From positions 20,133,785 to 20,197,784 of the forward strand of contig OZ022246.1 of NCBI GenBank assembly GCA_963978895.1: DNA of 64,000 nt, given 5' to 3'. Below are positions 24,410 through 36,840 of the stretch, in pieces (position 1 is the first letter of the stretch; each line of letters opens with the position of its first letter). The position numbers and the translations under genes are program-made. The notes below the pieces were generated by a model. It did not search any database. It was not told the origin of the DNA and saw only the letters and a program-made list of their open reading frames with translations. The stretch comes from Erpobdella octoculata (Eukaryota; Annelida; Clitellata; Hirudinida; Erpobdellidae).

Positions 24410-24605
24410 TTAGTGGATAAATAATGTTGATGCTGCAGATGTGTGGATGTTACTAATGTTGATGCTGCAAATATGTGGATGTTTCTAATGTTGATACTGT
24501 AAATGTGGAAATTTTTAACGCCGATTTTCTTGCCAATGCTAATGTAGCCAGTGTTACAAACTCAAATGCCGAAGTTGATGTTGCCAATGTTGAATTCTTG
24601 CAATT
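24410..24605. repeat. Degenerate tandem repeat of about 30 bp
   Basis: Four to five diverged units contain AATGTTGATGCTGCAGATGT and GTGGATGTTACT. Confidence 0.6.
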
Positions 24606-24825
24606 ATATTTCAACAGCAAAACATGTCATCGTTCTTGTGACTGATTTGGTAGATGCCAGAAGTGATTGTTGGTTGTGATTGTTTTGTTTGTATGTAGGT
24701 CGTGACATGGGTCATGCGAGGTTTTGAAGAGATGACATTTATTATGGTCCAGATGCTTTTTTCGCTTGAAATAGGCGACCGAAGTAAAAAAATCCCAGCG
24801 GTGGTTGTGATAGTGATGATGATAG

Positions 24826-25087
<262 letters not shown>

Positions 25088-25529
25088 GATGATGATGTTA
25101 TTGAAGATGTTATTGAAGATGGTAATGGAACAAGATTAGCTACGAGCATGATGTTAATTGTTTATTCAAATATGTTTCAATATACAAAAAACAAATTTCT
25201 AAAAAAAATCTTTTTAATAATTTGAAACAGTTTTTAGACGCTTTATTGGGTATAAATATTTTTTTTTTTTGCAATTTTTAGGCACAATTGAGCTGTTTAT
25301 ATGTAGTTGTCCTTCTCATCATCAACGTCATTATTGCTATAATCATCACCAACATCATCATCATTATCATGTTCATCCTCATTGTGATCATCATCATCCG
25401 CACCACCACATCAACCCATAAAAAGAGTCCAATAATTTGTGACATGCATAAGTCTCCTTTCAATCAAATTCATTCAATCATTTTCTGCGTGTTTTTCTTT
25501 CTTCTCGAATTACCTTCAGTTCATATGCA

Positions 25530-25665
25530 AATACATATGCACACATACATATGCAAATACATATGCACACATACATATGCAAATACATATGCACACATAC
25601 ATATGCACACATACACATGTACACATACATATGCACACTGCACACATACATATGCCAACAGAGAT
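25530..25665. repeat. CATATGCA-containing repeats
   Basis: Imperfect tandem ACATATGCACACATACATAT units. Confidence 0.8.
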
Positions 25666-26184
25666 ATGCAATATGCACATATTCACAAGCAGACATACGT
25701 ACCTATGCACAAATACATAATTCATTATAAGCTGGTCACTGAATTTAAGAAGTAGCGTAAAAGAAAAGTGAACAAGTTGGTAAGTGTTGAATAAATCATT
25801 CGATAAACTAATGAGTTGATGACAATAAGTTAAATTGTGCTTAAACACGTTGATAAGTTAACGAATTGATGGTGTTATAAAAGTGTAATGTTCAACCAGT
25901 TAATTTTATTTGATTCAATCTCATTTATCTTCATTTAATTAAATTCGTTTTGTATCCTAGGTAAATAACATCAAAGATACAAAAGAACACTAGAGTCAAT
26001 CGATCAATTAATGAAATGATTGAAGATGAATTAATTGATGCCTGAAACAATCCGACGAGTATAATTTGATGAATGACTGAATTAATATGCGTACAAATTT
26101 AATAATTTTGTTTTGATAAACATTATGGCTATAACAAGTGATGAATTAAAATCATACAAAGATAATACCGGGATTTATAGAGAA

Positions 26185-26705
26185 CATAAATACTAGAATA
26201 TATAGAAAGCATGGATACCACACTATATAAATAGCATGGATACAACACTCTATAAATAGCATGGATACCAGAATATATTAAAAGCATTGATACCATGCTA
26301 TATAAAAACATGGATATCAGGATATATAGAAAGCATGGGTACCAGAATATATAGAAAGTATAAATACCATAAAATATAGAAAGCATGAATACCAGAAAAT
26401 ATAGAAAACATAAATACCACAATATGTAGAAAGCATGAATATCAGGATATATAGAAAGCATGGATATAGAGATATATATAGAAAACATGGATACCGGGAT
26501 ATATAGAAGCCAAAATACCAAGATATATAGAAAGCATGGATACCGGGATATATAGAAGCCAGAATACCAGGATATATAGAAAGCATGGATATCGGGATGT
26601 ATAGAAGCCAGAATACCAGGATATATAGAAAACATGGATATCGGGATATATAGAAAGCATGGATACCAGAATATAGACAAAGCATAGATACCGGGATACT
26701 CGGAT
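26185..26705. repeat. 25-bp minisatellite
   Basis: About 20 imperfect units of the type GGATATATAGAAAGCATGGA followed by TACCA. The minus-strand frame of Tyr/Ile/Ser-rich protein is produced by the repeat. Confidence 0.9.
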
Positions 26706-26918
26706 ATTTGGGGAGGAAGAATATGGGTGGCGTTCCACTTGGTCACAAATCGAATTTTCTTCACGGCTGAATGAACAAGCGGATAAACAATGATGATGAC
26801 GAACCGACCACAGTTCACAAGGTGGGATGGATCCATATTCATTGCGTGGCTTCGTTCCACATCATGGAACACAAAAATATTATAAAAAAGTAGGAATTCT
26901 ATTACAAAACTCCACATT

Positions 26919-27173
<255 letters not shown>

Positions 27174-27884
27174 TATTCTTGTCTTATTATTATTACTATA
27201 ATTACTATCATTATTTATTGGAGCTATTATTTATTATCATTTGTTTATGATTATCATCATATTTGTTGTAATATTAATTTTAGTATTACTTTTAATTTTT
27301 TTACAAGTCTAAACTTTTATTGTATTTATTTTGGATTAACAAATTCTAGTTAATTATACACTTATAAGCTGCTGACAAGTTTGCAAGTTTTTCGCATTTA
27401 TTAAATTTATCTTATATGTAAAATAATTCGATTTCTACACATCACCCAAATAGTGAAGAATACCTTAAAATTGTACACAATTTATTTTTAAAAATACAAT
27501 AAAAAATTTTATTTTGCAAAATTCATGTTTCAGATGAAATAAAACTGAAGACATAATAAATATTTTTTTCCAATTTTATCTATTCATTTTCTTACAAATT
27601 AAATGCTTTTCATGTTTTTGTATTTAAAAAAATTATATTTCAAGGTTAATTTTGGTTTTTATTGTTTTTGTTATGTTCAAATTTTCATTAAAACTTTAGT
27701 TTTTTTATGATGATTCGATTTTTATGTTAAAACAAAAAATTATTCTGTACAAATATAAGATCATTGTATTTCTTATTATAAAGCTTTTATTTTTAATTTC
27801 GATATAACACATGTGTATATTTTTAATTAACTTATGCTTTGGTTTGTGGCACAAACACTTATAGGGCCAATTATATCCATTCGT

Positions 27885-28165
27885 CCTCAAATGTTTCAGG
27901 CATAATATTAGCCTATGGTTAACACGCTCGCCCTGCATGGTCAGGTTGTCAGTTCGAAATAAGTTTACGTCAGATGTAAAATTTAGCTTATTTTGATTTG
28001 AAGAAACTCCGCGTCGCTAATTGCAAGCCAGTCCCAAGCCTGGATAAAAGAGGAGAGACAGTTAAAAAATCAAACTTTGATCTACGACAGGAAGTACTTA
28101 TGTGCTTCCTACTCAGCCAATTAAGTTTTAAAACACTTGGTGTAAAGGACTATAAGCTATCATAA
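27885..28165 (+). mobile_element. tRNA-derived SINE (diverged)
   Basis: A degenerate A box (TAGCCTATGGTTAACACG) and B box (GTTGTCAGTTCGAAAT) are spaced as in a tRNA promoter. They are followed by a SINE-like body with AGTCCCAAGCCTGGATAAA. No intact tRNA cloverleaf can be drawn. Confidence 0.55.
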
Positions 28166-28369
28166 AAAAAATTGATTTGAAGAACATAAAAACCAATAAT
28201 TTAATCAATTGTTTTTAATATCGCATGCATTTATCTATTGATACAAAAAACCGTTTCTCTGTGTTAATTATTTTCTGTTTCAAAGTCATTTTTTGTTTCT
28301 ATTTAGTACAAAATGTTTTGTTTTTTATCTTTCTAGCTTGATTTTACAGACATTTTTTTTTATTTAAAA

Positions 28370-28606
28370 ATGTGCACTCAACAACCTGTTGGCTTAAACG
28401 TTAAATATTTTATGCGCCTGAGTTTAAAAAAAAAGTTACAAAAGCACTTGCATGAAGGAAAAATAGTTTTGAAAAACAATGTTTTTATGCAAGAAATTTT
28501 TTTTAAATGTCATGGAAAACCAAAGGAGAAAACGTGTTGGATAGCTGGCTGGAAAAAACGCAGAGAAGTTTCAAAGAAGCAAACAATTAGTCACCATCTC
28601 AAATAA
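28370..28606 (+). other. Unrecognised 78-codon reading frame
   Basis: This is a Lys-rich frame with no recognised motif, in AT-rich DNA that is rich in mobile-element fragments. It is probably not a gene. It is listed only because its composition is not repeat-derived. Confidence 0.15.
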
Positions 28607-28995
28607 AAACTTTACAAGACCTCCAGCCACTTTTCATACCTGTAAATATGTGTGTGTGTGTTCATGTGTGTGTTTGTATGTGTGTTTGTGTTTATGTGTG
28701 TGTGTTATATATATACATACATATATGGACTATGGGAAGCTATCAGTTAAACAGAAAACAATAATAATGTTTAAATTTGCTTGCTGAATTTCAACAAATG
28801 TCGCTCCCAATTGAGTTACTTCTACTATTTAACTACGAAAAAATTAAATTTAGCAAACGTTATGCAATATCATAATTCTTCCAAATTTAAATTTATTTAA
28901 AAAAATTCTAGATTGATGGGGTCAAACTTGTATACAAATTCTGGTAAGCCTGGTAGGTAGTCAACTATGTATTTTCTATCTACATAATTTGCTAT

Positions 28996-29045
28996 GTATG
29001 TATGTATGTATGTATGTATTTATGTATGTATGTATGTATGAATGT
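28996..29045. repeat. (GTAT)n, first copy
   Basis: Twelve or so GTAT units, followed by TTACCAATTTCGCGTAACGC. This is the first of two tandem modules described under findings. Confidence 0.9.
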
Positions 29046-29205
29046 ATGTATGTTACCAATTTCGCGTAACGCTATAAATATATATATATATATATATATA
29101 TCTTTTTTTTGTATTTGATAAAAACAAAAAAGACCGTCATTTTTGACGGGATACTTCTATTATTTACATAATTAATATACATGATTTCCTATGTATGTGT
29201 CTATG

Positions 29206-29239
<34 letters not shown>

Positions 29240-29441
29240 TGTATGTATGTATGTATGTGTCTATGTATGTATGTATGTATGTATGTATGTATGTATGTAT
29301 GTATGTATGTATGTATGTATGTATGTATGTATGTATGTATGTATGTATGTATGTATGTATGTATGTATGTATGTATGTATGTATGTATGTATGTATGTAT
29401 GTATGTATGTATGTATGTATGTATGTATGTATGTATGTATG
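29206..29441. repeat. (GTAT)n microsatellite, second copy
   Basis: About 58 nearly pure GTAT units with one GTGTCT interruption near 29258, followed by TTAGCAATTACGTATAACGC. All frames are open on both strands (MYVC and IHTY repeats) and are spurious. Confidence 0.97.
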
Positions 29442-29692
29442 TTAGCAATTACGTATAACGCGGTGGCCGTGGTGGTCACCAGTCAGCAGTTGCTAAAATT
29501 AGTGCGCGTAGGCATGTAATAAAAGTTATTATGCAATTGTACACTGTCAGTCCTAATTATCAATAAAGGTGGCGCTGCAATAGAAAAAGAATATATAATG
29601 AGATTTTTAAGAAACCGTAATTTTTGACGGGCTATTTCTAGCTTCATACATAATCAGATCTATTAATATCAACATCATTTTTATGGCATTTT

Positions 29693-29892
29693 NNNNNNNN
29701 NNNNNNNNNNNNNNNNNNNNNNNNNNNNNNNNNNNNNNNNNNNNNNNNNNNNNNNNNNNNNNNNNNNNNNNNNNNNNNNNNNNNNNNNNNNNNNNNNNNN
29801 NNNNNNNNNNNNNNNNNNNNNNNNNNNNNNNNNNNNNNNNNNNNNNNNNNNNNNNNNNNNNNNNNNNNNNNNNNNNNNNNNNNNNNNNNNNN
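29693..29892. other. Assembly gap (200 N)
   Basis: Exactly 200 unknown bases, a conventional placeholder length, between two repeat-rich stretches. The true size is unknown. Confidence 1.
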
Positions 29893-29975
29893 GAATTGTA
29901 GAATGACGAGACTTATTGAACAATAACTTTTCAATAGTTACTAAACAAATCATAATTTGTTTAACATATCTGGAT

Positions 29976-30176
29976 TTTGATGGTGATGATGAATATGATG
30001 ATGGTGATGATGCTGATGATGATGGTGATGCTGATGGTGATGATGATGGTGATGCTGATGGTGATGATGATGGTAATGGTGATGATGATGGTGATGCTGA
30101 TGGTGATGATGATGGTAATGGTGGTAATGATGAAGAGGAGGAGGATTATAATGATGATGACGATGATGATGATGAT
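29976..30176. repeat. GATGGT/GATGCT composite repeat
   Basis: Higher-order repeat of GATGGTGATGATGATGGTGA type with GCT variants. Poly-Asp/Gly frames are artefacts. Confidence 0.9.
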
Positions 30177-30861
30177 CCAGTTAATTTTCGTTTTCAAGAA
30201 CGGGACCCAACTTGGATGTAAAGAAATAACACTAATCTCAAGACTACAATGGAGTCGTCATGGATACGACGACGCAATATCTTCCCGCTCTCAATCGGGT
30301 TAGCGCGCGTTTTTGTTGGAGATCGAAATACGGGAGATGGCGCATCGAGAACTTCGCTATTTTTTTACTTTCTATTTTTCTCGCCATATTTATTTGTTTA
30401 TTTTTTCTCTTCTGTTTATTTTTATTTTTTTATTTTGACTTTGTTGTCATGTTTTTTATTTCTTCCTTTTCAAAACTCACGTCAACGGTTTTTCTTTGGC
30501 TTATTTTTTTTAATTATTTATGCCTTTTGTTGGACTTTATTTTTCGTTCCACTTTTGCCGATTCTCATTTCTCTTTTGACCTTCCCCAGTTTGTCATGTT
30601 GTTAGTTGTATGGTCGTATTTGCATCTTTTGTCGTAAACAGCCTACCACCGGATGAGGTTTGATGTAGCATAAAGAGATAAATTTCAGAGAGTATTCTAT
30701 CTCGTATCGTATTCTGACCACACGTGAAACACACTCTTTCATCGCGTCTGCCACTCTTCTGATAGTTATTGCCTGCCATATTTTACTCAACATGAAACAA
30801 ACAGGTGCCCGGCTATGTGCGCAGCGGAACTTCAATGCGCGTGCATTTTTGTCATTTCGTT

Positions 30862-30865
<4 letters not shown>

Positions 30866-30923
<58 letters not shown>

Positions 30924-30968
30924 TGTGTGTGTGTGTGTGGGTGTGTGTGTGTGTGTGTGTGTGTGTGT
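30866..30968. repeat. (GT)n microsatellite
   Basis: About 50 GT units with two interruptions. Confidence 0.95.
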
Positions 30969-31329
30969 AGGTACGTGGAATTGATTGTGTCATTTATTTC
31001 ATGGCTCAGTCGTGTTACTCATTAATCAATTAACTGCTTGTTCTGCTTCCCCGCCATAATTCGTAGAGAAATATACTAATAACAATCAATTATCAGATAA
31101 TTGCATGGAAGAAAAAAACATCAAAGTAAAAAAAAATATTTCGGTCACGTGAGCGATAAAAATGTCTCCGTACCACGTGATTGTGAGGTTGTCATAGTAA
31201 CGAAGCCTGGTTAACGAAGCAAACTCAATATGTAGCTACAATGAAAAACACGGGAGAGAAAGAAACTTCATTTGGGCTCGTTATCCTGGACACGACAGCT
31301 ACCCACAACATCCCCCCCTCCACAACTCT

Positions 31330-31352
31330 CTTTTTCTCTTTCTTTTTTTCTT

Positions 31353-31427
<75 letters not shown>

Positions 31428-31445
31428 CTCTATCTCGCTTATTCT
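31330..31445. repeat. (CT)n tract
   Basis: CT/CTTT-rich pyrimidine tract of about 115 bp. Confidence 0.9.
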
Positions 31446-32382
31446 CTATCTCTATCTTTATTTATAGTTTGCTCTATACCTTTCTTTGTCTCTTTTCACT
31501 TCTTCTTTTCCTGTCCTTTTCTCCTAGCTATATTTCTCCGGTTAGTGCGGCTTTCCCAAAGATAATCCAAATAAAAAGAGGATAAAAAGTCATATTTACT
31601 GCATATTGGATGTTTTAGTTCCTTGACGGACAACCAGGTTACCTCATTTAATTCTCACAAAACATAACATATCAATTAGAACCCATATAACTCGTCAACA
31701 ACCCAAAAACCACAATTAATAATAATAGTAACAGTAATAAAAATAGAATAAAATGATTATTAATAATCAAACATCAACCGAAACAAATGATCAATAATAA
31801 AAACGAGAGACTCACGTTTGTGCGTACAGATGACATAACAGGATGGTTGACACAGAACATGGCACAGTCTCCTGCAAAGTCCGCGTAAGCCTCCGTTCAA
31901 AAATGTGACCCGACAGCACACTGGCTGTGTTATTTATAAGGATGAGCGCCCACGATCGCCCATGTATGTATGTGTGTATGTATGTATGTGTGTTTGTGCG
32001 TATGTATGTGTGCATGTGTGTATGTTATTTTGGAAAGTGTTATATATCTGTGTGCGTGTGTTTGAATATGCACGTGTGTGTGTATTCAGTGAGATTATTT
32101 TTTTGTATCGCATACTCCTCCTAGCGACTGCCTCCTGAATCCAGGCTGTGATGGAGCACAAATGCTTCTGATTGGCTCTTTTGATTTAAAGTCTTTTCTG
32201 TGTATGGAGGGGGAGGGAAAACCTCAGAAAGTTGGAAGTTTGCTGCTCAAATTCATTTGTCTTAAAAATTTGTTTCTATGTTAAAAAAAAGTCGTTTATG
32301 TACTTTCATGTGTAGTGGTTCTGAAGGCTGGTGCAGGAGGTGCTAGTAAAGATGATTTGTTCTTGAAATGATATCGGATAAA

Positions 32383-33066
32383 CATAAGCGTTTGGAGGTT
32401 TTAGGTAAAACCGTTAATTTCCGTTGCGTTAAAATAATTTAACGGATTTACCTTCAAAATCCGTTAAAACTCGTTATGAAATTTATTATTGGAAAAATAA
32501 AGTTCATATTAAGTGTTTTAAATGAAATTTCTATATAAATGTTTTAATGAAATTTCTATTATGGGCAAAAAATATTTCAATCATCTAGTTTAGTTCTATG
32601 TTAGATGGGCTTTTTTGAATGTTATCTTCTGAGTCAATAGTAATCATTTTCCAATTTTTTACTTTAATTTTTTCAAAATTTTCATTGCAAAATTAATCGT
32701 ATCGGGGTTGAGATTTTTCCTATTTTGAGTAACAATGTTGCTTGAAGCACTGAAAACCCGTTCAGAAGATGTTGTGGATGCCGGAATACAAAATATTGCC
32801 CTGGCCAAAAGTATTGCGAGAAGTGGCAATACCTTTGACTTGTTTTCCACCGCACAAGGAGAGTATTGCTTCTTGTATCGGGCTTAGGCATCAAAAGATA
32901 CAAATTAAAATTAACGTAAAATAACGAAAAAATTTGACTGTCCATAAAAAATTTTAACGGAAAATTTCGGTAATTTCCGTCCGTTAATATTTTTAACGGA
33001 AACAGACGTTACCTTTAACGGACGGTAACAAACCGAATTTCACGGACGAAAATTCAAACGCCCATG
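32383..33066 (-). mobile_element. Degenerate hAT transposon remnant
   Basis: About 680 bp bounded by imperfect inverted ends (CATAAGCGTTTGGAGGTTT on the left; CATGGGCGTTTGAATTTTC read from the right). Subterminal TTAACGG/CCGTTAA repeats lie inside both ends. The only coding remnant is the hAT dimerisation tail at 32850-32659. No matching 8-bp target duplication was found, so the limits are approximate. Confidence 0.6.
32659..32850 (-). pseudogene. hAT transposase C-terminal dimerisation fragment
   Basis: The frame reads LLAILLARAIFCIPASTTSS followed by ERVFSASSNIVTQNRKNL, the hAT-family C-terminal motif (IPA-(S/T)-SSER-FS). The BED finger and RNase-H-like catalytic part are absent, so this is a decayed fragment and not an active gene. 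Confidence 0.8.
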
Positions 33067-33101
33067 CTTAATATTGGATCATCTATAGGGGAGACTAAGC
33101 A

Positions 33102-33513
33102 ACCTTGATAGCAAGGCACCCTTGATGCTATAACGTTTTTTCATTACTTACTTATTAAATCGAATCAAGCACGGCACCAGTCTATTGAAAATATAAATTC
33201 TTCTTTCCTCCTGTTTTTTTTTTAATTTTGGAGTTGTGGTTTCGATTGTATCGATATAATTCACTTTTTAAAGTAAAAAGTAATTTTTTCATTGTTTTTA
33301 TGAACGCTCTAGCTAAATAAAAAAAAATAGTTTAATGTTTGTGATGTTTGTGATGTTTATATACCATTTTGAAGAAAATTTCTTCTAGTTGAAAATGTTT
33401 GTTTTTCAGCAACAAGGATGTTTTAACTATTTAAATTTGACTTAATTTTTTTAAATGGTGATTTTGGCACCCTTGATAGTAACGCGCCTTGAAGGGTGCC
33501 TTGCTATCAAGGG
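33102..33513. mobile_element. MITE-like element with inverted CTTGATAGCAAGG ends
   Basis: The left end CCTTGATAGCAAGGCACCCT is the exact inverse of the right end AGGGTGCCTTGCTATCAAGG (about 33493-33512). The 410 bp between them have no coding frame. The superfamily is unknown. Confidence 0.65.
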
Positions 33514-33576
33514 TACCACCAAAAGGCAGAATGATATAATTTTTGATTAATCAGTGAATTTGCTTATGTTTTATCA

Positions 33577-33759
33577 TTGCAAGGTCCGACAATATATAGT
33601 GTTGCTAAAGAGACTCGAGTTAATGTGATGACATTAAAAAGAAATGTCAAAAACTCAAGCAGATCCGAATACGCTGTGTCGTCCGAACTACGGACGAAGC
33701 GAAGCGGCGGGTTCAGAAATTTCTTAAGGAGGCCGACAATTTTTTTTTTAGTTTTTTAG
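33577..33759 (+). pseudogene. Possible helix-turn-helix (psq/pogo-type) transposase fragment
   Basis: The start reads GPTIYSVAKETRVNVMTLKR, like the small helix-turn-helix of psq/CENP-B-type transposases. The later part (RFLKEADNF if the frame is shifted) suggests a frameshift. This is weak evidence resting on one short motif. Confidence 0.3.
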
Positions 33760-33919
33760 TTTATAAAAATTTTGATTACTGTCGTTATGCAGCCCGTTGT
33801 AAGATATCTTAAATTTTTTATTTATTAAAACGAAACAAAATGAGTTGAAATAAACTTGCGGTTGACTCATTTTTTTTTCTTTATTTTTGTATTTTTTTCT
33901 CTCTGGAGTAATGACAACA

Positions 33920-34154
33920 CAGTGGCTTAGCTAGAGTTTTTGGCATCCTGAGAAAAGTCTAAAAAATGCATTTCTTAAAAATCCCATATGTCAACTTTTC
34001 CTCCAAAATAGCTGATGACGGGTACTTTTCTCAAAGTTTTTAAAATCCTTAAACACTTTTGCCTCATATGATATTGTGTTTCCCCATTTTTCGTTTTCTA
34101 GTCACTGGCACCCGGGACAACTGCCGGCTACCGCTCTTTCGCTACGCCACTCTG
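33920..34154. mobile_element. hAT-type MITE
   Basis: The left end is CAGTGGCTTAGCTAG and the right end read inward is CAGAGTGGCGTAGCG. The flanking octamers TGACAACA and TCAGAACA match at 6 of 8 positions, fitting a decayed 8-bp target duplication. It is 235 bp long without coding capacity. Confidence 0.55.
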
Positions 34155-34436
34155 TCAGAACAAAACACCTCTTTTATTAGATGCTTCAAAGCTGAGAATG
34201 ATTTTTAGCTGCAATATTAAATGGTAGGATTGTCTCAATCAGACGAAAAAAGTTATCACTTATCACAGATGGCAAAATATTTTTTTTCGAAAAGAATGTT
34301 TTTTATGCCTCTTGGTAGATGTGTTTGAGAGGGTCATTAAAGAAGGTTCTTCCATGTGTAAACCTCCAAACTGAAACGGTTCAGGCTCAAGCCGAACTCG
34401 ACTACTTTTTTGATTTTTATGGAAGTAAGATTTTTT

Positions 34437-34800
34437 CATGGCCACGTATTGGTCTAGTGGTTTAGACACCGACATGGATATCCGGAGTACCCGGGTTTGA
34501 TTCCAAGTAGTTTCCTTGAGCAAGAAACAAACTCACATATGCTCATGGTGCTGTTAACTGAGTGAGTAGAGTTTTAGCCTTGAATTTTAAAGCTTCACGG
34601 TTCGACTTGTACTCGCTGTTATTGGAAAACTTAGCCGGTAAAACCGTTTCACTCTGTGGGACATGTAAAAGAACAGCGCCTCTGAGCTATAAATTATCAA
34701 ATCACAAAGATGATTTTGAGCCGCTGTGTTTATTTTGGAAAATCGTCAGCCTTCCTAAACGGTACCTTCAGCTGGTTGATGAAATGGTCCAAAAATGAAA
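34437..34800 (+). mobile_element. tRNA-derived SINE
   Basis: The A box TGGTCTAGTGG (34450-34460) and B box GGGTTTGATTCC (34493-34504) have tRNA-like spacing. The body contains CCTTGAGCAAGAAACAAACT and GGGACATGTAAAAGAACAGC. The 3' limit was not defined. The overlapping short reading frames are not genes. Confidence 0.7.
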
Positions 34801-35299
34801 TGAAAATGTTTTTCTGCACAACAGCTGGAGTACCTACTCATCAAATCCGCGGTCCGCGGCATGCAGAAATCCGAAAACATTTTTATTTTGTTTCAGCTTT
34901 CATTCATATAACAAATAATTACTGCTGTATGAAATTACTGTTAAATCTTCTGTGCCTATTTAGACAAATGAAAGTGTCATTTTAAATTTTCTTGCGGGAC
35001 CTGCTGGTGGAGGTCTAAATGTTTTTTTAGATATTATTTGAAATACAGTCTGCATTGAATTGGTTAACAAGTGAAGCAAAAAACAAAGTTTTTTAAAACA
35101 CACTTTTATATTTTTACAGTGATCAAGTGATCATTTGACATCCTCTGGACGTTGATGTTGTCCAATCAATCCGAAAATTATATACGTTACATAAACAACG
35201 AGCATGTTAGCATAGACAATAAATAGTTCGACGAAAAGATCACAAATAATTATTTCATTAAATTTTGTCCAGTCGATCCGAAAATTTGATAGAATGCAT

Positions 35300-35460
35300 T
35301 GTTAATCAGTTTGGAAGTATGTTTAAATTTTTAGCTCATCGGTAAGTTAGTTTAAAATCGATTGCAAAATTTGACGACAAACAGACCGACAAACAGACCG
35401 ACAGACAGACAGACTGACAGACCGGCAGACAGAAGACAGACTGACAGATAGACAGACAGA
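35300..35460 (+). mobile_element. Non-LTR-type 3' tail with (GACA)n end
   Basis: ATCGATTGCAAAATTTGACG-like sequence runs into GACAGACAGAC repeats. The same arrangement occurs at 43855-43955. It probably represents the 3' ends of truncated retroposons, and no reverse transcriptase was seen. Confidence 0.45.
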
Positions 35461-36371
35461 GAAGTCAAGTTAAGTAAAAGTATGTGAAAAGAAGTCGCCA
35501 GGACCAAATCTAGATAAAACGGTAGAAAGGGCTGTAGTTCGTAGCCAATTTGGCCGTGGCGAAGGCGTAGTTTTGAGCCGTTGCGTTGTCATGGTAGAAA
35601 CTGAAAAAGAATTTTTTTCTTCGCCAAACGGGGTCGTTTTTCTGCAATTCGGCAGGGATGGCCAAATACCAATACACTATTGACAATAACTTTTCGTTAT
35701 TGGGAATGGTATTGTCAATACTTTTACTGAGAAGAATTAGTTTGATATTGCCAAAACATTTTAAACAAAAATTAGTCAATACCCAATGCCAATATTTTTT
35801 CATATTAAAAATTGAAATTTGTCAAAAATTTCAAACTTAGAAAACATATTTTTGTATATTTTGACATTTGTTTTGTTAAGTTATTTGTTGCCGTTTGGTT
35901 GTTCTCCACTGATCTCAATATATAACTGGATCGCACTTAGACTATTAAATGAATTATAATTTTTCTAGCCTCTCGCTGTCGCCATTTTAGCACCATATTT
36001 CATCCCTGCGAACTTAAAATTTAAGCAAAAACAAATCTTCAGACCTTTCAATTAATAAAACTTAATAATAGGTTGAAGGTCACATTAAATTATTTAGGCT
36101 GATGATAACTGTCAGACATGTTAGGTCGTTAGCCGTTGGTTAGAGGGTTTTATATAATAGCTCAGGTGTCGAATAAAACTTATTAAAAAATTGCAATAAT
36201 TGAGTAAAAACAAATAAAATGATTGTTGTGCTCCCTTGTATTGTTGAGTTGAGCAATTATTAGCTGCGCAAGTCTGCAATTTCGCACTTTTAAAGATTTT
36301 CCGTAAATAGCATAAGGGGTGTCAAAGTGGCTACCTGGGGCTATACCCAGGAAGGGCTAAGTGTGATCCAG

Positions 36372-36471
<100 letters not shown>

Positions 36472-36584
36472 CAGTGGTGTGCTCTCGATCAGTTTGTTTT
36501 TTAAAGTCTTGTAATATCTGAATCAACAACTTTTGGTGATAGGTGGTATCAATTTTCCTGGAGTTATTTTGCCACTTTGCTTTT

Positions 36585-36840
36585 TATTACAAACTTTTAT
36601 TTAGGTTACAAACTCTGTTTTCGTGTATGTATGTGTGTGACTTTTTCTGTACGCAAATCTTGCAAGTAAAATTTAACCAGCTTTTTGACTAGCTAGGAAG
36701 TTGAAATATTTAGCATAGCTTTATCTTGGATGACAATACATAATACGATTAAAAAAATTAATTTGATTATTTTTCGTATTTTTAAATCGGGTGTATTTGA
36801 AACAAATGTTTGTGTTAAAAAACTCGTTTTTTCTTTTACT
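36585..36840 (-). mobile_element. Short interspersed repeat, copy A
   Basis: Its reverse complement matches 50073-50303 over its length. Shared segments include AAAGCTGGTTAAATTTTACT, TGCAAGATTTGCGTACAG and CCTAAATAAAAGTTTGTAA. No coding capacity and no tRNA promoter were recognised. Confidence 0.7.

Noticed and set aside
26129..26917. 262-codon minus-strand frame rich in Tyr, Ile, Ser
   Set aside because: It coincides with a 25-bp minisatellite and the protein is a translated tandem repeat.
29644..29953. Frames running through the gap
   Set aside because: They consist of unknown bases.
34445..34520. Genuine tRNA gene on the plus strand
   Set aside because: Promoter boxes only; no acceptor stem, and a SINE body follows.
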